A stretch of DNA of 64,000 nt, taken from positions 11,744 to 75,743 of the forward strand of contig JAVEYY010000022.1 of the NCBI GenBank assembly GCA_034003245.1. Direction: 5' to 3'. Of the stretch, positions 17,013 through 25,792 are shown piece after piece. The position numbers and the translations under genes were made by a program. The DNA comes from Perlabentimonas sp034003245 (GTDB taxonomy: Bacteria > Bacteroidota > Bacteroidia > Bacteroidales > Tenuifilaceae). The notes below the pieces were generated by a model. The model was not told the origin of the DNA. It did no database searches and worked only from the letters and a program-made list of their open reading frames with translations. Each line of letters begins with the position of its first letter. The stretch's first letter is position 1.

Positions 17013-18210
17013 CGATACTACCATGTCAAAGGATTTTTCACCATCGAGAGCCGTTTGGAAGACCCAACTCGATAAGGGCGCTCACGCACCCCACCGGGTA
17101 AGCCGCATTACCTGCATTGTCAATAAGCTCTTTAGCGATACCATATCGGAGCAGATATTTAGGCTGGGCATAAACACCGTTTTTGCCGAAACGGCCCGAA
17201 CCACCCGGGAGTTTATCTCACCCCGAAATTTTGGTTTACCCGGCTCCGTTATTACCCTACAAAGCACCCCGGTGGATGTTTTCCGGTTCACCGTTCAGCG
17301 TAAGCAGGCCCGTATGGTAATGGATTACCTGGTTAAAGCCGGAAACTTCCAAATACCCGGCCGAGGAACCATATTCTCTCAGGATCTAATTGAGTTTACA
17401 AAGAAAGAGGCGCCCTTTATCACTTTTGAGGATGTAGATTGCACCGCTGTTTCACACGATATCCCTTACCTTCGAAAGTTATCGTATGTTATCTGTGTGC
17501 TCTCAGTTCCCGGGAGCGGGGAGAAGCTGGCAAAAGTTGCGCTCGATTTGGGCGTGTGCGTCCCGCTAATTACCCACGGCATTAGCAACGATATGCGCGA
17601 TCAGCTGGGGCTGATCCGCATAACCATTTCGCCCGAAAAGGAGGTGGTACACCTGATAATGCCCGAGCAGGATACCGAGAGTATTATCAAGCTGCTCCTG
17701 GAGGAGGGCAGGCTCGACCGCCCGGGCCGGGGCTTTATCTACCAAACCCCCATCAGCTTTGGGCTTATCGATACCCGCATGCGGGTTGGCCGACAGCAGT
17801 ATGCCGCCAGCATGGAGCAGATTATTGCCGCTATCGACCAGCTGAAGGGGAACACCTTCTGGCGAAAGCGCCTCGACACATCCGGGGTTGATGCGGTGGA
17901 TAAAGAGCTCTGGCTGCCCAACGATAACTGCGAGATCTCCGTTATCTCGGAGGAGGATGCTGAGGAGATTCTTAAGTTCGCCGGGATGAATGCGGGGGCA
18001 ACAGGTTCTACCGTATCGCGGCTACGAATTCTCACATCGGGGGCTAAGGCGCAAAAGTCATCGTCGTTGGTGCTTAGCACCTTTAGCGTGTCGGCCGAGA
18101 AGACCAACGATGTGGTGGATGCCCTACTGGAGAATAGCGCGGTGGGCATTAAGCACTCGGAGCGGGTGCAGGTGCTCGACTCGCCCGCGGCGTATATCCA
18201 TACATTTTAG
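17005..18210 (+). CDS. Large PII-like regulatory protein with repeated domains, partner of DUF1538
   Basis: 401 residues, no signal peptide, no membrane helix. I see two clear PII-like repeats and a probable third. Repeat 1 (about 30-120) ends IPGRGTIFSQ; repeat 2 (about 135-245) ends RPGRGFIYQTPIS, like the end of the PII beta-strand/C-loop ('GRGFIY'). The C-terminal part (about 310-401) has the same strand-helix-strand rhythm and ends VQVLDSPAAY but lacks the GRG motif. PII proteins are normally trimers of about 110 residues that bind ATP/ADP and small effectors and plug or open transporters; a single chain with three repeats could imitate a trimer. The 8-bp overlap with the DUF1538 gene indicates coupled translation and a shared complex. 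The family call is from visible motifs; nucleotide binding is inferred. Confidence 0.7.
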   Translation: MSNDTTMSKDFSPSRAVWKTQLDKGAHAPHRVSRITCIVNKLFSDTISEQIFRLGINTVFAETARTTREFISPRNFGLPGSVITLQSTPVDVFRFTVQRKQARMVMDYLVKAGNFQIPGRGTIFSQDLIEFTKKEAPFITFEDVDCTAVSHDIPYLRKLSYVICVLSVPGSGEKLAKVALDLGVCVPLITHGISNDMRDQLGLIRITISPEKEVVHLIMPEQDTESIIKLLLEEGRLDRPGRGFIYQTPISFGLIDTRMRVGRQQYAASMEQIIAAIDQLKGNTFWRKRLDTSGVDAVDKELWLPNDNCEISVISEEDAEEILKFAGMNAGATGSTVSRLRILTSGAKAQKSSSLVLSTFSVSAEKTNDVVDALLENSAVGIKHSERVQVLDSPAAYIHTF

Positions 18211-18241
18211 CGAAGTGCAGTAAAATCAAGTGACGGGACTT

Positions 18242-18388
18242 AGTGACCAGTGACCAGTGACAGGGTGTATTACTTTCTTTCTATTTGGTTATGTGGATAC
18301 TTGTGTTGCTATGTGATTTGTTAAAGTTTATGGTTTAAAGTTTAGAGTGATAAAGCATAGGGCATAGAGCATAGGGCGAAGGGCAAAG
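18242..18388. repeat. Heptad repeats between the PII-like gene and trkH
   Basis: The 344-bp convergent gap holds AGTGACC, AGTGACC, AGTGACA at 18242-18262. A nine-unit in-phase array follows at 18326-18388, changing gradually from GTTTATG, GTTTAAA, GTTTAGA through GTGATAA to AGCATAG, GGCATAG, AGCATAG, GGCGAAG, GGCAAAG. No terminator or gene was recognised in the remainder. Confidence 0.85.
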
Positions 18389-18554
18389 AACGAGTTGTGG
18401 CATTTACCTAAGAACTTGCCTAAGGTTCAGAAGGCGAGGACTAAAGTCGAGAGCCAATATCCTATAATTAAAAATGGATCATTGGGAACCCCGAGGGTAT
18501 TTGATAGGTTACTAGTTATTTCTGGGCAATAGCAACTTCGCTTATTATTGAAGT

Positions 18555-19997
18555 TTAGTAGTTCCCTTTCCTAATCAGCAGCAGCGCAATGATGTTGAAT
18601 ATCTCCAACCGCCCCAGCAGCATGTTGAGGGTAAGCACAAACTTGCCCAGTGCGGGAATGTTTGCGAAGTTCGATAGCGAGCTCACCTCGCCAAAGCCTG
18701 GCCCCACGTTGCCAATGGTGGCGATAGAGGCGCTAAAGGCGGTGTACAAATCTACATTTAGTGCGGCCAGAATTACCGTGGTGGCAAACAGGGTAACAAA
18801 GTACAGGATGATAAATACCAGGGTGAGAGTCTCTAGCTGTTCGCTTACTGGCCGGTTGTTGATCCTCAGCACTACCACTGCCCTTGGGTGCTGGAGTAGG
18901 GTAAGCTGCTTGCGGAGCGAGCGGAAGAAGAGGTACACCCTGTCGAATTTGAGACCGCCCGAGGTGGAGCCCACCATGGCGCACTGAATGGTGAAGTAGA
19001 TTAGGATGATATGCGTGAGCGGTGGCCAATGCGCGCTGTCGGCGGTGGCAAAACCAGTTGTAGTGCCTAACGATATTACCTGAAATGCCCCATACCTGAG
19101 CGACGCCCACAGCCCATAAGTACCCGTGGTGTAGAGGTTGGCGGTTACCAGAACAATGCCCAACAGCAGAACCGCAATGAATGCTCGCACTACAGGCGAT
19201 CGGAATATGTTTTCGGCCTTTAGTGTAAAGGTTCCGTAAAGCAGCCCGAAATGAATGCCCGACAGCACCATGAAGAGCATGATGATGGAATCGATGATCG
19301 GGCTATTGAACCCCGCCACGCTGAGATTCTTTGTGGAGAAACCGCCCGTGGCGATGGTGGCAAAGGAGTGGTTCACCGCATCGAAGAGGCTCATGCCCGC
19401 CAGGGTGAGCAGCAGGGTTTGGGCAATGGTGAGCCCCACGTATACGATGATCAGTACGTGTACTATTTTGCGCGCCTTGTAGCGGAAGTTGAGCTTGGAG
19501 AGCTCGCTCATCTCGGCGTTGAGCAGGGTGAGGCGCGAGCTGGTGGCGTGCGGCAGGATCAGCAGGACAAACACGATTACCCCTACACCCCCAATCCAGT
19601 GGGTGGATGATCGCCAGAAGAGCAGCCCCTTGGGCACAGCCTCGATGTTGTTGAGGATGGATGCACCGGTGGTGGTAAACCCCGACACGCTCTCGAACCA
19701 AGCGTTGATCAGGGTGAACTCCCCGCCCCACATCAGGAAGGGGAGCATACCCACAATGCAGGTTATTACCCAGCCCCCCACCACAATTACCAGCCCCTCC
19801 GAAAAGGAAATCTCATCGTGGCTCTCCACAAAGATAAATGGGAATAACCCGAATACTATGCAGATAAGGCCGCTAAAGAGCAGGGGTATGGCCGATGTTT
19901 CGCTGTAGGCAATAGAGATGACTGACGACAAGAGCAGGAATGCGGCGTTGAACAGCAGCACGTAGCCGATAAACTTTATGATTACCTCCTTGCGCAT
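18555..19997 (-). CDS. trkH: TrkH-family potassium uptake channel subunit
   Basis: 480 residues with the four pore-loop repeats of the SKT (Trk/Ktr/HKT) family: SGFTTTGASI, IATGGFST, SLGTTTGFAT and IGNVGPGFGEV, each supplying the selectivity-filter Gly. ThrGlyAla after the first filter and WRSSTHWIGGVGVIVF are typical TrkH segments. It imports K+ through the inner membrane, usually gated by the cytosolic RCK protein TrkA. No trkA is next to it. Instead its ATG lies 2 nt after the stop codon of a HAMP-domain membrane protein, which implies coupled expression. Confidence 0.93.
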   Translation of the reverse strand: MRKEVIIKFIGYVLLFNAAFLLLSSVISIAYSETSAIPLLFSGLICIVFGLFPFIFVESHDEISFSEGLVIVVGGWVITCIVGMLPFLMWGGEFTLINAWFESVSGFTTTGASILNNIEAVPKGLLFWRSSTHWIGGVGVIVFVLLILPHATSSRLTLLNAEMSELSKLNFRYKARKIVHVLIIVYVGLTIAQTLLLTLAGMSLFDAVNHSFATIATGGFSTKNLSVAGFNSPIIDSIIMLFMVLSGIHFGLLYGTFTLKAENIFRSPVVRAFIAVLLLGIVLVTANLYTTGTYGLWASLRYGAFQVISLGTTTGFATADSAHWPPLTHIILIYFTIQCAMVGSTSGGLKFDRVYLFFRSLRKQLTLLQHPRAVVVLRINNRPVSEQLETLTLVFIILYFVTLFATTVILAALNVDLYTAFSASIATIGNVGPGFGEVSSLSNFANIPALGKFVLTLNMLLGRLEIFNIIALLLIRKGNY

Positions 19998-19999
19998 GG

Positions 20000-20776
20000 C
20001 TACTGCTGTTTTTCCTCCTGAAACTTCACCAACCGCTTGATAAGGTTATTCACCTCTACCTCAATTTTCTTTATCTCATCCTCGGACTTGATGCTGGAGT
20101 GGAGCTGCTTTTCGCGGGGATGGTACGTGCTGATGGCCTCGACCAGCGTGGCCAGCGGGGAGATGTAGTAGTGGGAGATGAAGAATGAGAGTATCAGCGA
20201 GAACACCAGCGCGCCCACAATGGCCACAATACCCGGCATAATGGCCCGGTGCGATTTATCCTTAAGGATGGTGGCCTCGGCGTACATGCTGGTTTGGTTA
20301 AGGGTCATCAGCTCATCAACGGCATGCTTCACATCGATAAAGGCGTGGTAGATTTCGCCGTGGTACCAGACCATGGCGCCCTCGGTATGGCGGTTGTAGA
20401 GCGTGGCGTTAAGCTTAGCGGTGAACAGGCTGTACTTCTCGGCAATGATACCGATATGGCTATCCTCGTTGGTTTCGGTGATGTTGTTTCGGGCAGTCTC
20501 GAATGATTTCTCGAATGCTACCCCAGCCGAGCTGATGATCTCACGCCCCTCGTCCTTCTCGCCCAGTAGGAATAGCAACACGCCGCTGTCGGTTCGCTCC
20601 AGGGACTCGAGCATGGTGCGCGTGGCCTCTATGGTCTTGTAGTTATCCTCGATTAGGGCGTTCACGGAGCGGCTTAGCTTAATGAACTCGATTATCGATA
20701 CCGCGCCGGCCGCCATCAGCAGGGCGATCAGCAGCATAAACCCGGCCAGTATCTTCAGCTTAAGGCTCTTTCGCAT
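20000..20776 (-). CDS. HAMP-domain membrane protein (four-helix-bundle sensor without output domain)
   Basis: The start was set at the ATG at 20776 (MRKSLKLKILAGFMLLIALL), which gives a clean N-terminal membrane helix; the frame extends 17 codons upstream without signal-like sequence. 258 residues: TM1 (about 7-30), a periplasmic helical region (about 31-180) like 4HB-MCP sensor domains, TM2 (about 182-205, GIVAIVGALVFSLILSFFI), a HAMP segment beginning YISPLATLVEAIS, and a short coiled tail ending VKFQEEKQQ. There is no kinase, methyl-accepting or cyclase output. It is immediately upstream of trkH (2-nt gap), so it may sense the envelope state and act on TrkH directly, or work with an unlinked partner. 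Confidence 0.75.
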   Translation of the reverse strand: MRKSLKLKILAGFMLLIALLMAAGAVSIIEFIKLSRSVNALIEDNYKTIEATRTMLESLERTDSGVLLFLLGEKDEGREIISSAGVAFEKSFETARNNITETNEDSHIGIIAEKYSLFTAKLNATLYNRHTEGAMVWYHGEIYHAFIDVKHAVDELMTLNQTSMYAEATILKDKSHRAIMPGIVAIVGALVFSLILSFFISHYYISPLATLVEAISTYHPREKQLHSSIKSEDEIKKIEVEVNNLIKRLVKFQEEKQQ

Positions 20777-20944
20777 CGTAATAGGGTTTTTGTGATTCGA
20801 ACGCAAAGGTATACCAATTCGATCCACATTGTTCCGCTGCTGGGGAATATTTACGGGTTTTGGGTAAAATCGGTATGTTTTTCTGTTTCTGGGGCAGGGA
20901 GAGTTCAGTTAAGGGTTTTTCTGAAAGGTCATATTCGGGTGCTA

Positions 20945-21135
20945 GGGGGTCGCAGGGGTGCAGCAGGGTTTCACCCGTTGGGGAAAGTCCGCCGAGGGGG
21001 TGCAGCAGGGTATCCCGTGTTGGGGAAAGCCCGCCGAGGGGTGCAGCAGGGTATCCCGTGTTGGGGAAAGTCCGCCGCGGGGGTGCAACTGGGTATCCCG
21101 AGTTGGGGAAAGCCCGCCGCAGGGGTGAAGTCCGG
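20945..21135. repeat. 42-bp tandem repeat, about 4.3 copies
   Basis: TGCAGCAGGGTATCCCGTGT and following bases recur with start points 20959, 21001, 21042, 21084 and (degenerate) 21126, i.e. periods of 42, 41, 42 and 42 bp. Each unit also contains TTGGGGAAAG and CCGCCG. There are no intervening spacers. Open frames across it arise because 42 is a multiple of 3; I do not regard them as genes. Confidence 0.9.
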
Positions 21136-21161
21136 TTTTTCAACGGGTGAACGGTGACGGG

Positions 21162-21199
21162 CCTGCTTCCAGCAGGCAGGCCTGCCCGCTGAAAGCAGG
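21162..21199. repeat. 38-bp near-perfect palindrome
   Basis: The left arm CCTGCTTCCAGCAGGCAGG is followed directly by its near-complement CCTGCCCGCTGAAAGCAGG, with two mismatched pairs and the centre between 21180 and 21181. Similar words (CCTGCCCGCAGCAGGCGGG) occur near 58152. Possibly a mobile palindromic element or a structured 3' end. Confidence 0.75.
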
Positions 21200-21552
21200 T
21201 GACTAGAGTGACGGGGGACAAGTGACAAGAAGTGACAGGTGACGGGGGACAGGTACAAGGCCATAAGGCGAGGGGATAAGTGACAGGATTACTCTTTGGG
21301 TGCTTTGTGCATACTTTGTGGACTTTGTGGTTTGTAGTAACGGGTGACGTGAAGTGACAGGTGACTAGAGTGACTGGTGACAAGTGACAAGTGACAAGAA
21401 GTGACAGGATTAGTCTTTGGGAGCTTAGTGCATTCTTAGTGGGTTTTGTGGTTTGTAATAACGGGTGACGAGTGACAATTGCCAATTTGCGTTATAGTGG
21501 CTTCGCTTTTAGCCTATCGAGCATCCAACAGCCAACAGCCAACGGCCAACAG
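21190..21552. repeat. GTGACAA-type heptad repeats, a 70-bp duplication and CCAACAG heptads
   Basis: GTGAC-containing words repeat with 7-nt period (GTGACAA three times near 21374-21395). A segment of about 70 bp is duplicated with divergence at 21280-21349 and 21401-21470, both running from TGACAGGATTA to ACGGGTGACG. The array closes with CCAACAG, CCAACAG, CCAACGG, CCAACAG at 21525-21552, just beyond the end of the HTCS gene. No gene is supported in 20777-21562. Confidence 0.8.
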
Positions 21553-21562
21553 CATTCGCTTG

Positions 21563-24500
21563 CTAGGGTTCGTTTGATGGGGGCGTGGGGTTGCTGCTCT
21601 TCTTGTTTTTTAGGAATTCGCTGGGCTTTACACCGAAAAAGCTGTGGAAGCTGCGCGAGAAGTGGGAGAGGGAGGTGAAGCCGGTTTCGAAGGCGATCTC
21701 CTTGATGAAGCCCGCGTTGCCCTCGATAAGCTGAGCGGCTTTCTGGAGCCGAATTTTTCGGATAAAGTCGCTGGGCGATTGGCCAGTGATCTTCTTCATC
21801 TTGCGGAACAGGTGAACGCGGCTCATGCCAACTGCGGTGCTCAGGTACTCGGAGGTGAGCTCGGGGTTTGATATCTGCTCCTCGATGGTGGCCACAATCC
21901 GCTCCATTAGCTTTTGATCGGCCGATGAAACATTGGTGTTAGTGGCATTGATATTCCCTCCGGGGCTGAACTTGATTTTTAGCCGTTCGCGGTTAGCAAT
22001 CAGATTCTGGATATTCTTGGCCAGCAGATCGGCATTAAAGGGCTTGGTGAGGTAGGCGTCGGCGCCAATCTCGAGGCCTTCGGCCATATCCTCCTCCTGC
22101 GATTTGGCGGTTAGCAGGATTACGGGAAGGTGCGAGGTTTCGGGGTTGGTTTTGAGCTTTCGGCAAAGCGCTATACCATCCATTACGGGCATCATCACAT
22201 CGCTTACAATAAGGTTTGGCTTGTGCTGCAGTACCCCTTCGAAGGCCTCCTTACCGTTGCAACAGGTTATTATTTGGTACCGTTTTTCCAGCTCATCCTT
22301 AATGTACTCCAGCATTTGGGGATCGTCGTCGGCCACCAATATTTTTGGTTTAGGTTTGCGCGAGGGTTTCTCCTCCTGAGAACTGCTGGTGGGTAGATTT
22401 GTCGATTCGATGTACTCAAGAGTTTTAATATCCTCCGCTTTTTGGGAAGCCAACTCCTCGTTGCTAAAGCTACCCAGCTCGGTTACGTGGGCATTGCCCA
22501 GTGGAATCAAGATGTGGAAAATGCTGCCGGGCATATCCATACGGTTCTCGGCGTAGATTTTCCCTTTCTGCAGCTCGATAAGCGAGCGGGAGAGGTGGAG
22601 GCCAATGCCCGTTCCGGTTTTGGCCGATTGGCCATCGACCTGGTAAAAACGGTCGAAAATGCGGTTTAGGTTATCGTCGGGGATACCGGGGCCTGTATCG
22701 GACACCGAGATTTTTACAAATCGTGTACTCTGATCCTCATCGCGGAGAATAATATCGGTTTTGAGCTTTATCTCCACAACGCCGTTGTTGGGGGTGTACT
22801 TAAAGGCGTTGGAGAGCACGTTGAAGAGCACCTTGTCGAAGTTATTGGGGTCGATCCATACCATCAACTCTTCTACCTTGTGGGTGAAGGTGAACTTGAT
22901 GCTTTTCTTCTCGGCTACATAGTCGAAGTTCTGCATAATATCGGCAATAAACTTCACGAGGTCGGTTTCGAGGTATTTCATCACCAGCTGGCCCCGGTCA
23001 ATTTTTCGGATGTCGAGCAGCTGGTTAACCAATCGCATAAGGCGATGGGTGTTCTTGTACATCATCATGTAGCTCTTCGAGAGCTTTTGATCCTTATTCT
23101 CGGCAATCAGCTTCTCGAGCGGCCCTGCAATTAGGGTAAGCGGTGTGCGAATCTCGTGCGAGATGTTGGTGAAGAACTGCAGCTTGGCCTCATTGAACTT
23201 CTCGTGTTGCTCGTGCTGGATAAGCTCGTGCCGATGCCTAATGACACCCCTTACATATAGGTAAAAGAAGTATATCAGGAATAATGCGAAGGAGGAGTAA
23301 ATCAGCTTAAACCACCATGTAGACCACCAGGGTGGCGTGATACGGACGTAAAGCCTTCGGATACTGGAGTAGTTGTCGTTGTCGGTGGCGCGGATCTCGA
23401 AAACGTAGCTGTTGGGCTCCAGGTTAGTGTAGGTTGCGCGGCGGTTAAGCACACCAGTGCTGTTCCACCCCTTGTCGAAACCCACCAACCTGTATTGATA
23501 TGATATGCGTTCGGGGTTGTTGAACCCAATGGTGGAAAACTCGAGGCTGAAGTTTTTGTGATGCCACTCCAGGTTAAGCGTTTCGGTATTGTCGATTGTT
23601 TTCTCCAGTATGACCTTACCATCAAAGGCCTCGTTGATGTGAACCGATCGATTGTAAAGTATAAGGTCGGTGAAGTACACCTCGGGAATATACTGGTCTC
23701 TTATAATTTGCTCGGGCACAAACCAGGTAATCCCGTTGATGCCGCCAAAGAAGAACTCACCATTCTGAGTTTTAAGGGCGGAGTTACGGCGGAACTCGTT
23801 TCCCTGTAGACCATCGTGCACAAAGTAGTTCTTGAACGTTCCATCGGTGGTGGAGAAGCAGGAGATACCGTGGTGGGTCGATATCCACAGCTGCTCGTTA
23901 TTGTCCTCAAGGATAGCACATATAACGTTATTGCTAAGCCCATCGTTGGTTGTGAAAAACTTGGCCTTATCGGTGCGCTTATCGTAGCGTACAAGCCCAT
24001 CGTTGGTTCCAATCCAGATATTCTTTCGGGAATCTTCGGTAACGTAATAGATAATATTGTTGGGCAAAAAGCCATTGTCGACGCTTAGGGTTCTAAACGT
24101 ATTGTTCTCGGGATTGTACACGCTAAGGCGGTTGTAGGTTCCCATCCAAATTAGCCCTTCGCTATCGCAGAAGATTGTATTTACCCAGTTGTTGCAAAGG
24201 CTTGTTTGAGGCTGCTGCTGGTTATTTACAAATCGAGTAAACTTGCCGCTCTGTGGGTTATACATATTTGCTCCGCCACCGCTGGTACCAACCCATAGGT
24301 TACCTTTCGTATCCTGGGTAATGCAGTTTACCTTATCGTTGGAGAGGGAGTTCTCGTTTAGCTGGTTGTGATTGAAATGTACTATTTGGTTAGTTGATGG
24401 ATCGTACTTAAAGAACCCATCGAGTGCTGTACCAACCCACAGCTTGCTGCTCTTATCGATATGAATTGAAGTGATGGCATTGGAGTACACCTGGTTGTTA

Positions 24501-25714
24501 TTCTGAGCATGAAGCACTTTTTCGATTTGCCGCGAAGTACAATCGAAGGTGTATATCCCATCGGAGTCGGATCCAATCCAAATGGTGTTCGACTTCCCCT
24601 CGGCAATGGTAGTAATTGAACCTCCACCAAGGTCTCTGTTTCCGGGCTGTTGGTAGGTGATGCTGTTGAAATGGTTGGGTTTTCCCGGAATTAGTACTAC
24701 GCCCTTATGGTATACACCTAGCCAGAGATTTCCCTCATGATCTTGGCTAATGCAATGAATTTTCGACTTGTTAACATCAAACTTGGTGAGGGTTACAGGG
24801 CTTGGCATCAATACATCACGATCTGTATTTAGTTGCCACAGCCCAAGCCCATCGGTTCCCACCCAAATATTACCCTTGGTGTCCTTAAAAATGCTCCGCA
24901 CGGGTAGTGTAGCCTTATTGCCCCTTAGGGTTGGAATTATGCTAAAAGTGCTGTCGCTTTCGCTAAAGCGATTAATACCCCCATTAATAGTTCCAACCAG
25001 GATATTGTTTTTGCTATCCTCGGCAATGGAGGTGATGTAGTTGCTGGTGATTTTTATCCCGTTTCGTCCCTGTTGCTGGAATATGGTAAGGGCATCGGTT
25101 TTGGGATCGTATAGGTTAAGCCCCTCATTTTCGGTTCCAATCCAAATTCTCTCCTTGCTATCTAGATAAAGGTACTGCACAAACTCGCTGCTAAGCCTTT
25201 GGGTAAGGGCAATATTGGTATTACCCGTTAACTGGCCCGGTTGAACAATTGCCAGCCCTTGGCCCGAAGTGGCCACCATAATATCGCCATTCCCCAGTTC
25301 AATTATCGATGTTACATGGGGTCTGAGCCGTAAGGTATCGCGATGAAGCACAACCTCTTTAAAAGTGCCCCGTTCAGGGTCGTGAACCATTAGGCTGTTG
25401 ATGCAGCCAATCCAGAGTTTACCGGTAGAATCGAGAAAGAGAGTGCGCACAAAGTTGCTGGTAAGCGATGTGGAATCGTTGGGAATACTGCGGTAGTTAA
25501 TAAATTTTAATCCATCGAATCGGTTTAGCCCATCCTCGGTCGATATCCATATAAATCCCTTCTCATCCTGGGCTATTCGGGTTATCATGCTATTGGATAG
25601 ATCCCTGTCGGACGAGTAATGCTTAACAGGCTGACTAGCTAAATTTAGGATAGTCAGGAATACAACAACCAGGGTTTTGATTATTCGTAACATAGATCCA
25701 CGTTTTTTACGCAT
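21563..25714 (-). CDS. Hybrid two-component system regulator (HTCS) of the xylan locus
   Basis: 1383 residues with a signal peptide (LRIIKTLVVVFLTILNLASQ; Met8 is an alternative start). Order: a periplasmic Reg_prop beta-propeller pair with many 'GxxWIGT' repeats (about 30-690), a Y_Y_Y domain (about 710-785), one TM helix near 800, HisKA with NISHEIRTPLTL (His near 853), HATPase with SNAFKYTPNNG and DTGPGIPDD, a receiver domain with phospho-Asp in SDVMMPVMDG near 1171, and a C-terminal AraC-type HTH (about 1280-1372). HTCS proteins bind a specific oligosaccharide in the periplasm and activate the adjacent PUL. It is divergent from susC, so the ligand is probably a xylo-oligosaccharide. Confidence 0.95.
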   Translation of the reverse strand: MRKKRGSMLRIIKTLVVVFLTILNLASQPVKHYSSDRDLSNSMITRIAQDEKGFIWISTEDGLNRFDGLKFINYRSIPNDSTSLTSNFVRTLFLDSTGKLWIGCINSLMVHDPERGTFKEVVLHRDTLRLRPHVTSIIELGNGDIMVATSGQGLAIVQPGQLTGNTNIALTQRLSSEFVQYLYLDSKERIWIGTENEGLNLYDPKTDALTIFQQQGRNGIKITSNYITSIAEDSKNNILVGTINGGINRFSESDSTFSIIPTLRGNKATLPVRSIFKDTKGNIWVGTDGLGLWQLNTDRDVLMPSPVTLTKFDVNKSKIHCISQDHEGNLWLGVYHKGVVLIPGKPNHFNSITYQQPGNRDLGGGSITTIAEGKSNTIWIGSDSDGIYTFDCTSRQIEKVLHAQNNNQVYSNAITSIHIDKSSKLWVGTALDGFFKYDPSTNQIVHFNHNQLNENSLSNDKVNCITQDTKGNLWVGTSGGGANMYNPQSGKFTRFVNNQQQPQTSLCNNWVNTIFCDSEGLIWMGTYNRLSVYNPENNTFRTLSVDNGFLPNNIIYYVTEDSRKNIWIGTNDGLVRYDKRTDKAKFFTTNDGLSNNVICAILEDNNEQLWISTHHGISCFSTTDGTFKNYFVHDGLQGNEFRRNSALKTQNGEFFFGGINGITWFVPEQIIRDQYIPEVYFTDLILYNRSVHINEAFDGKVILEKTIDNTETLNLEWHHKNFSLEFSTIGFNNPERISYQYRLVGFDKGWNSTGVLNRRATYTNLEPNSYVFEIRATDNDNYSSIRRLYVRITPPWWSTWWFKLIYSSFALFLIYFFYLYVRGVIRHRHELIQHEQHEKFNEAKLQFFTNISHEIRTPLTLIAGPLEKLIAENKDQKLSKSYMMMYKNTHRLMRLVNQLLDIRKIDRGQLVMKYLETDLVKFIADIMQNFDYVAEKKSIKFTFTHKVEELMVWIDPNNFDKVLFNVLSNAFKYTPNNGVVEIKLKTDIILRDEDQSTRFVKISVSDTGPGIPDDNLNRIFDRFYQVDGQSAKTGTGIGLHLSRSLIELQKGKIYAENRMDMPGSIFHILIPLGNAHVTELGSFSNEELASQKAEDIKTLEYIESTNLPTSSSQEEKPSRKPKPKILVADDDPQMLEYIKDELEKRYQIITCCNGKEAFEGVLQHKPNLIVSDVMMPVMDGIALCRKLKTNPETSHLPVILLTAKSQEEDMAEGLEIGADAYLTKPFNADLLAKNIQNLIANRERLKIKFSPGGNINATNTNVSSADQKLMERIVATIEEQISNPELTSEYLSTAVGMSRVHLFRKMKKITGQSPSDFIRKIRLQKAAQLIEGNAGFIKEIAFETGFTSLSHFSRSFHSFFGVKPSEFLKNKKSSNPTPPSNEP

Positions 25715-25792
25715 GAAAACGATTGCGCATTAATGACGCAATATAAAAATAATTAGCTTAGATTTAACAAATGCAACATGGGTTAAAGCATA

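Noticed and set aside
20945..21135. Possible CRISPR array
   Set aside because: Units are contiguous with no unique spacers and no cas gene is present; it is a plain tandem repeat.
20760..21485. Long minus-strand open frame (241 aa) rich in Pro/Thr with 14-residue repeats
   Set aside because: It is generated by the 42-bp tandem repeat and GTGAC heptads; other frames are also open, it has no start context or recognisable domain, and composition is unlike neighbouring proteins.
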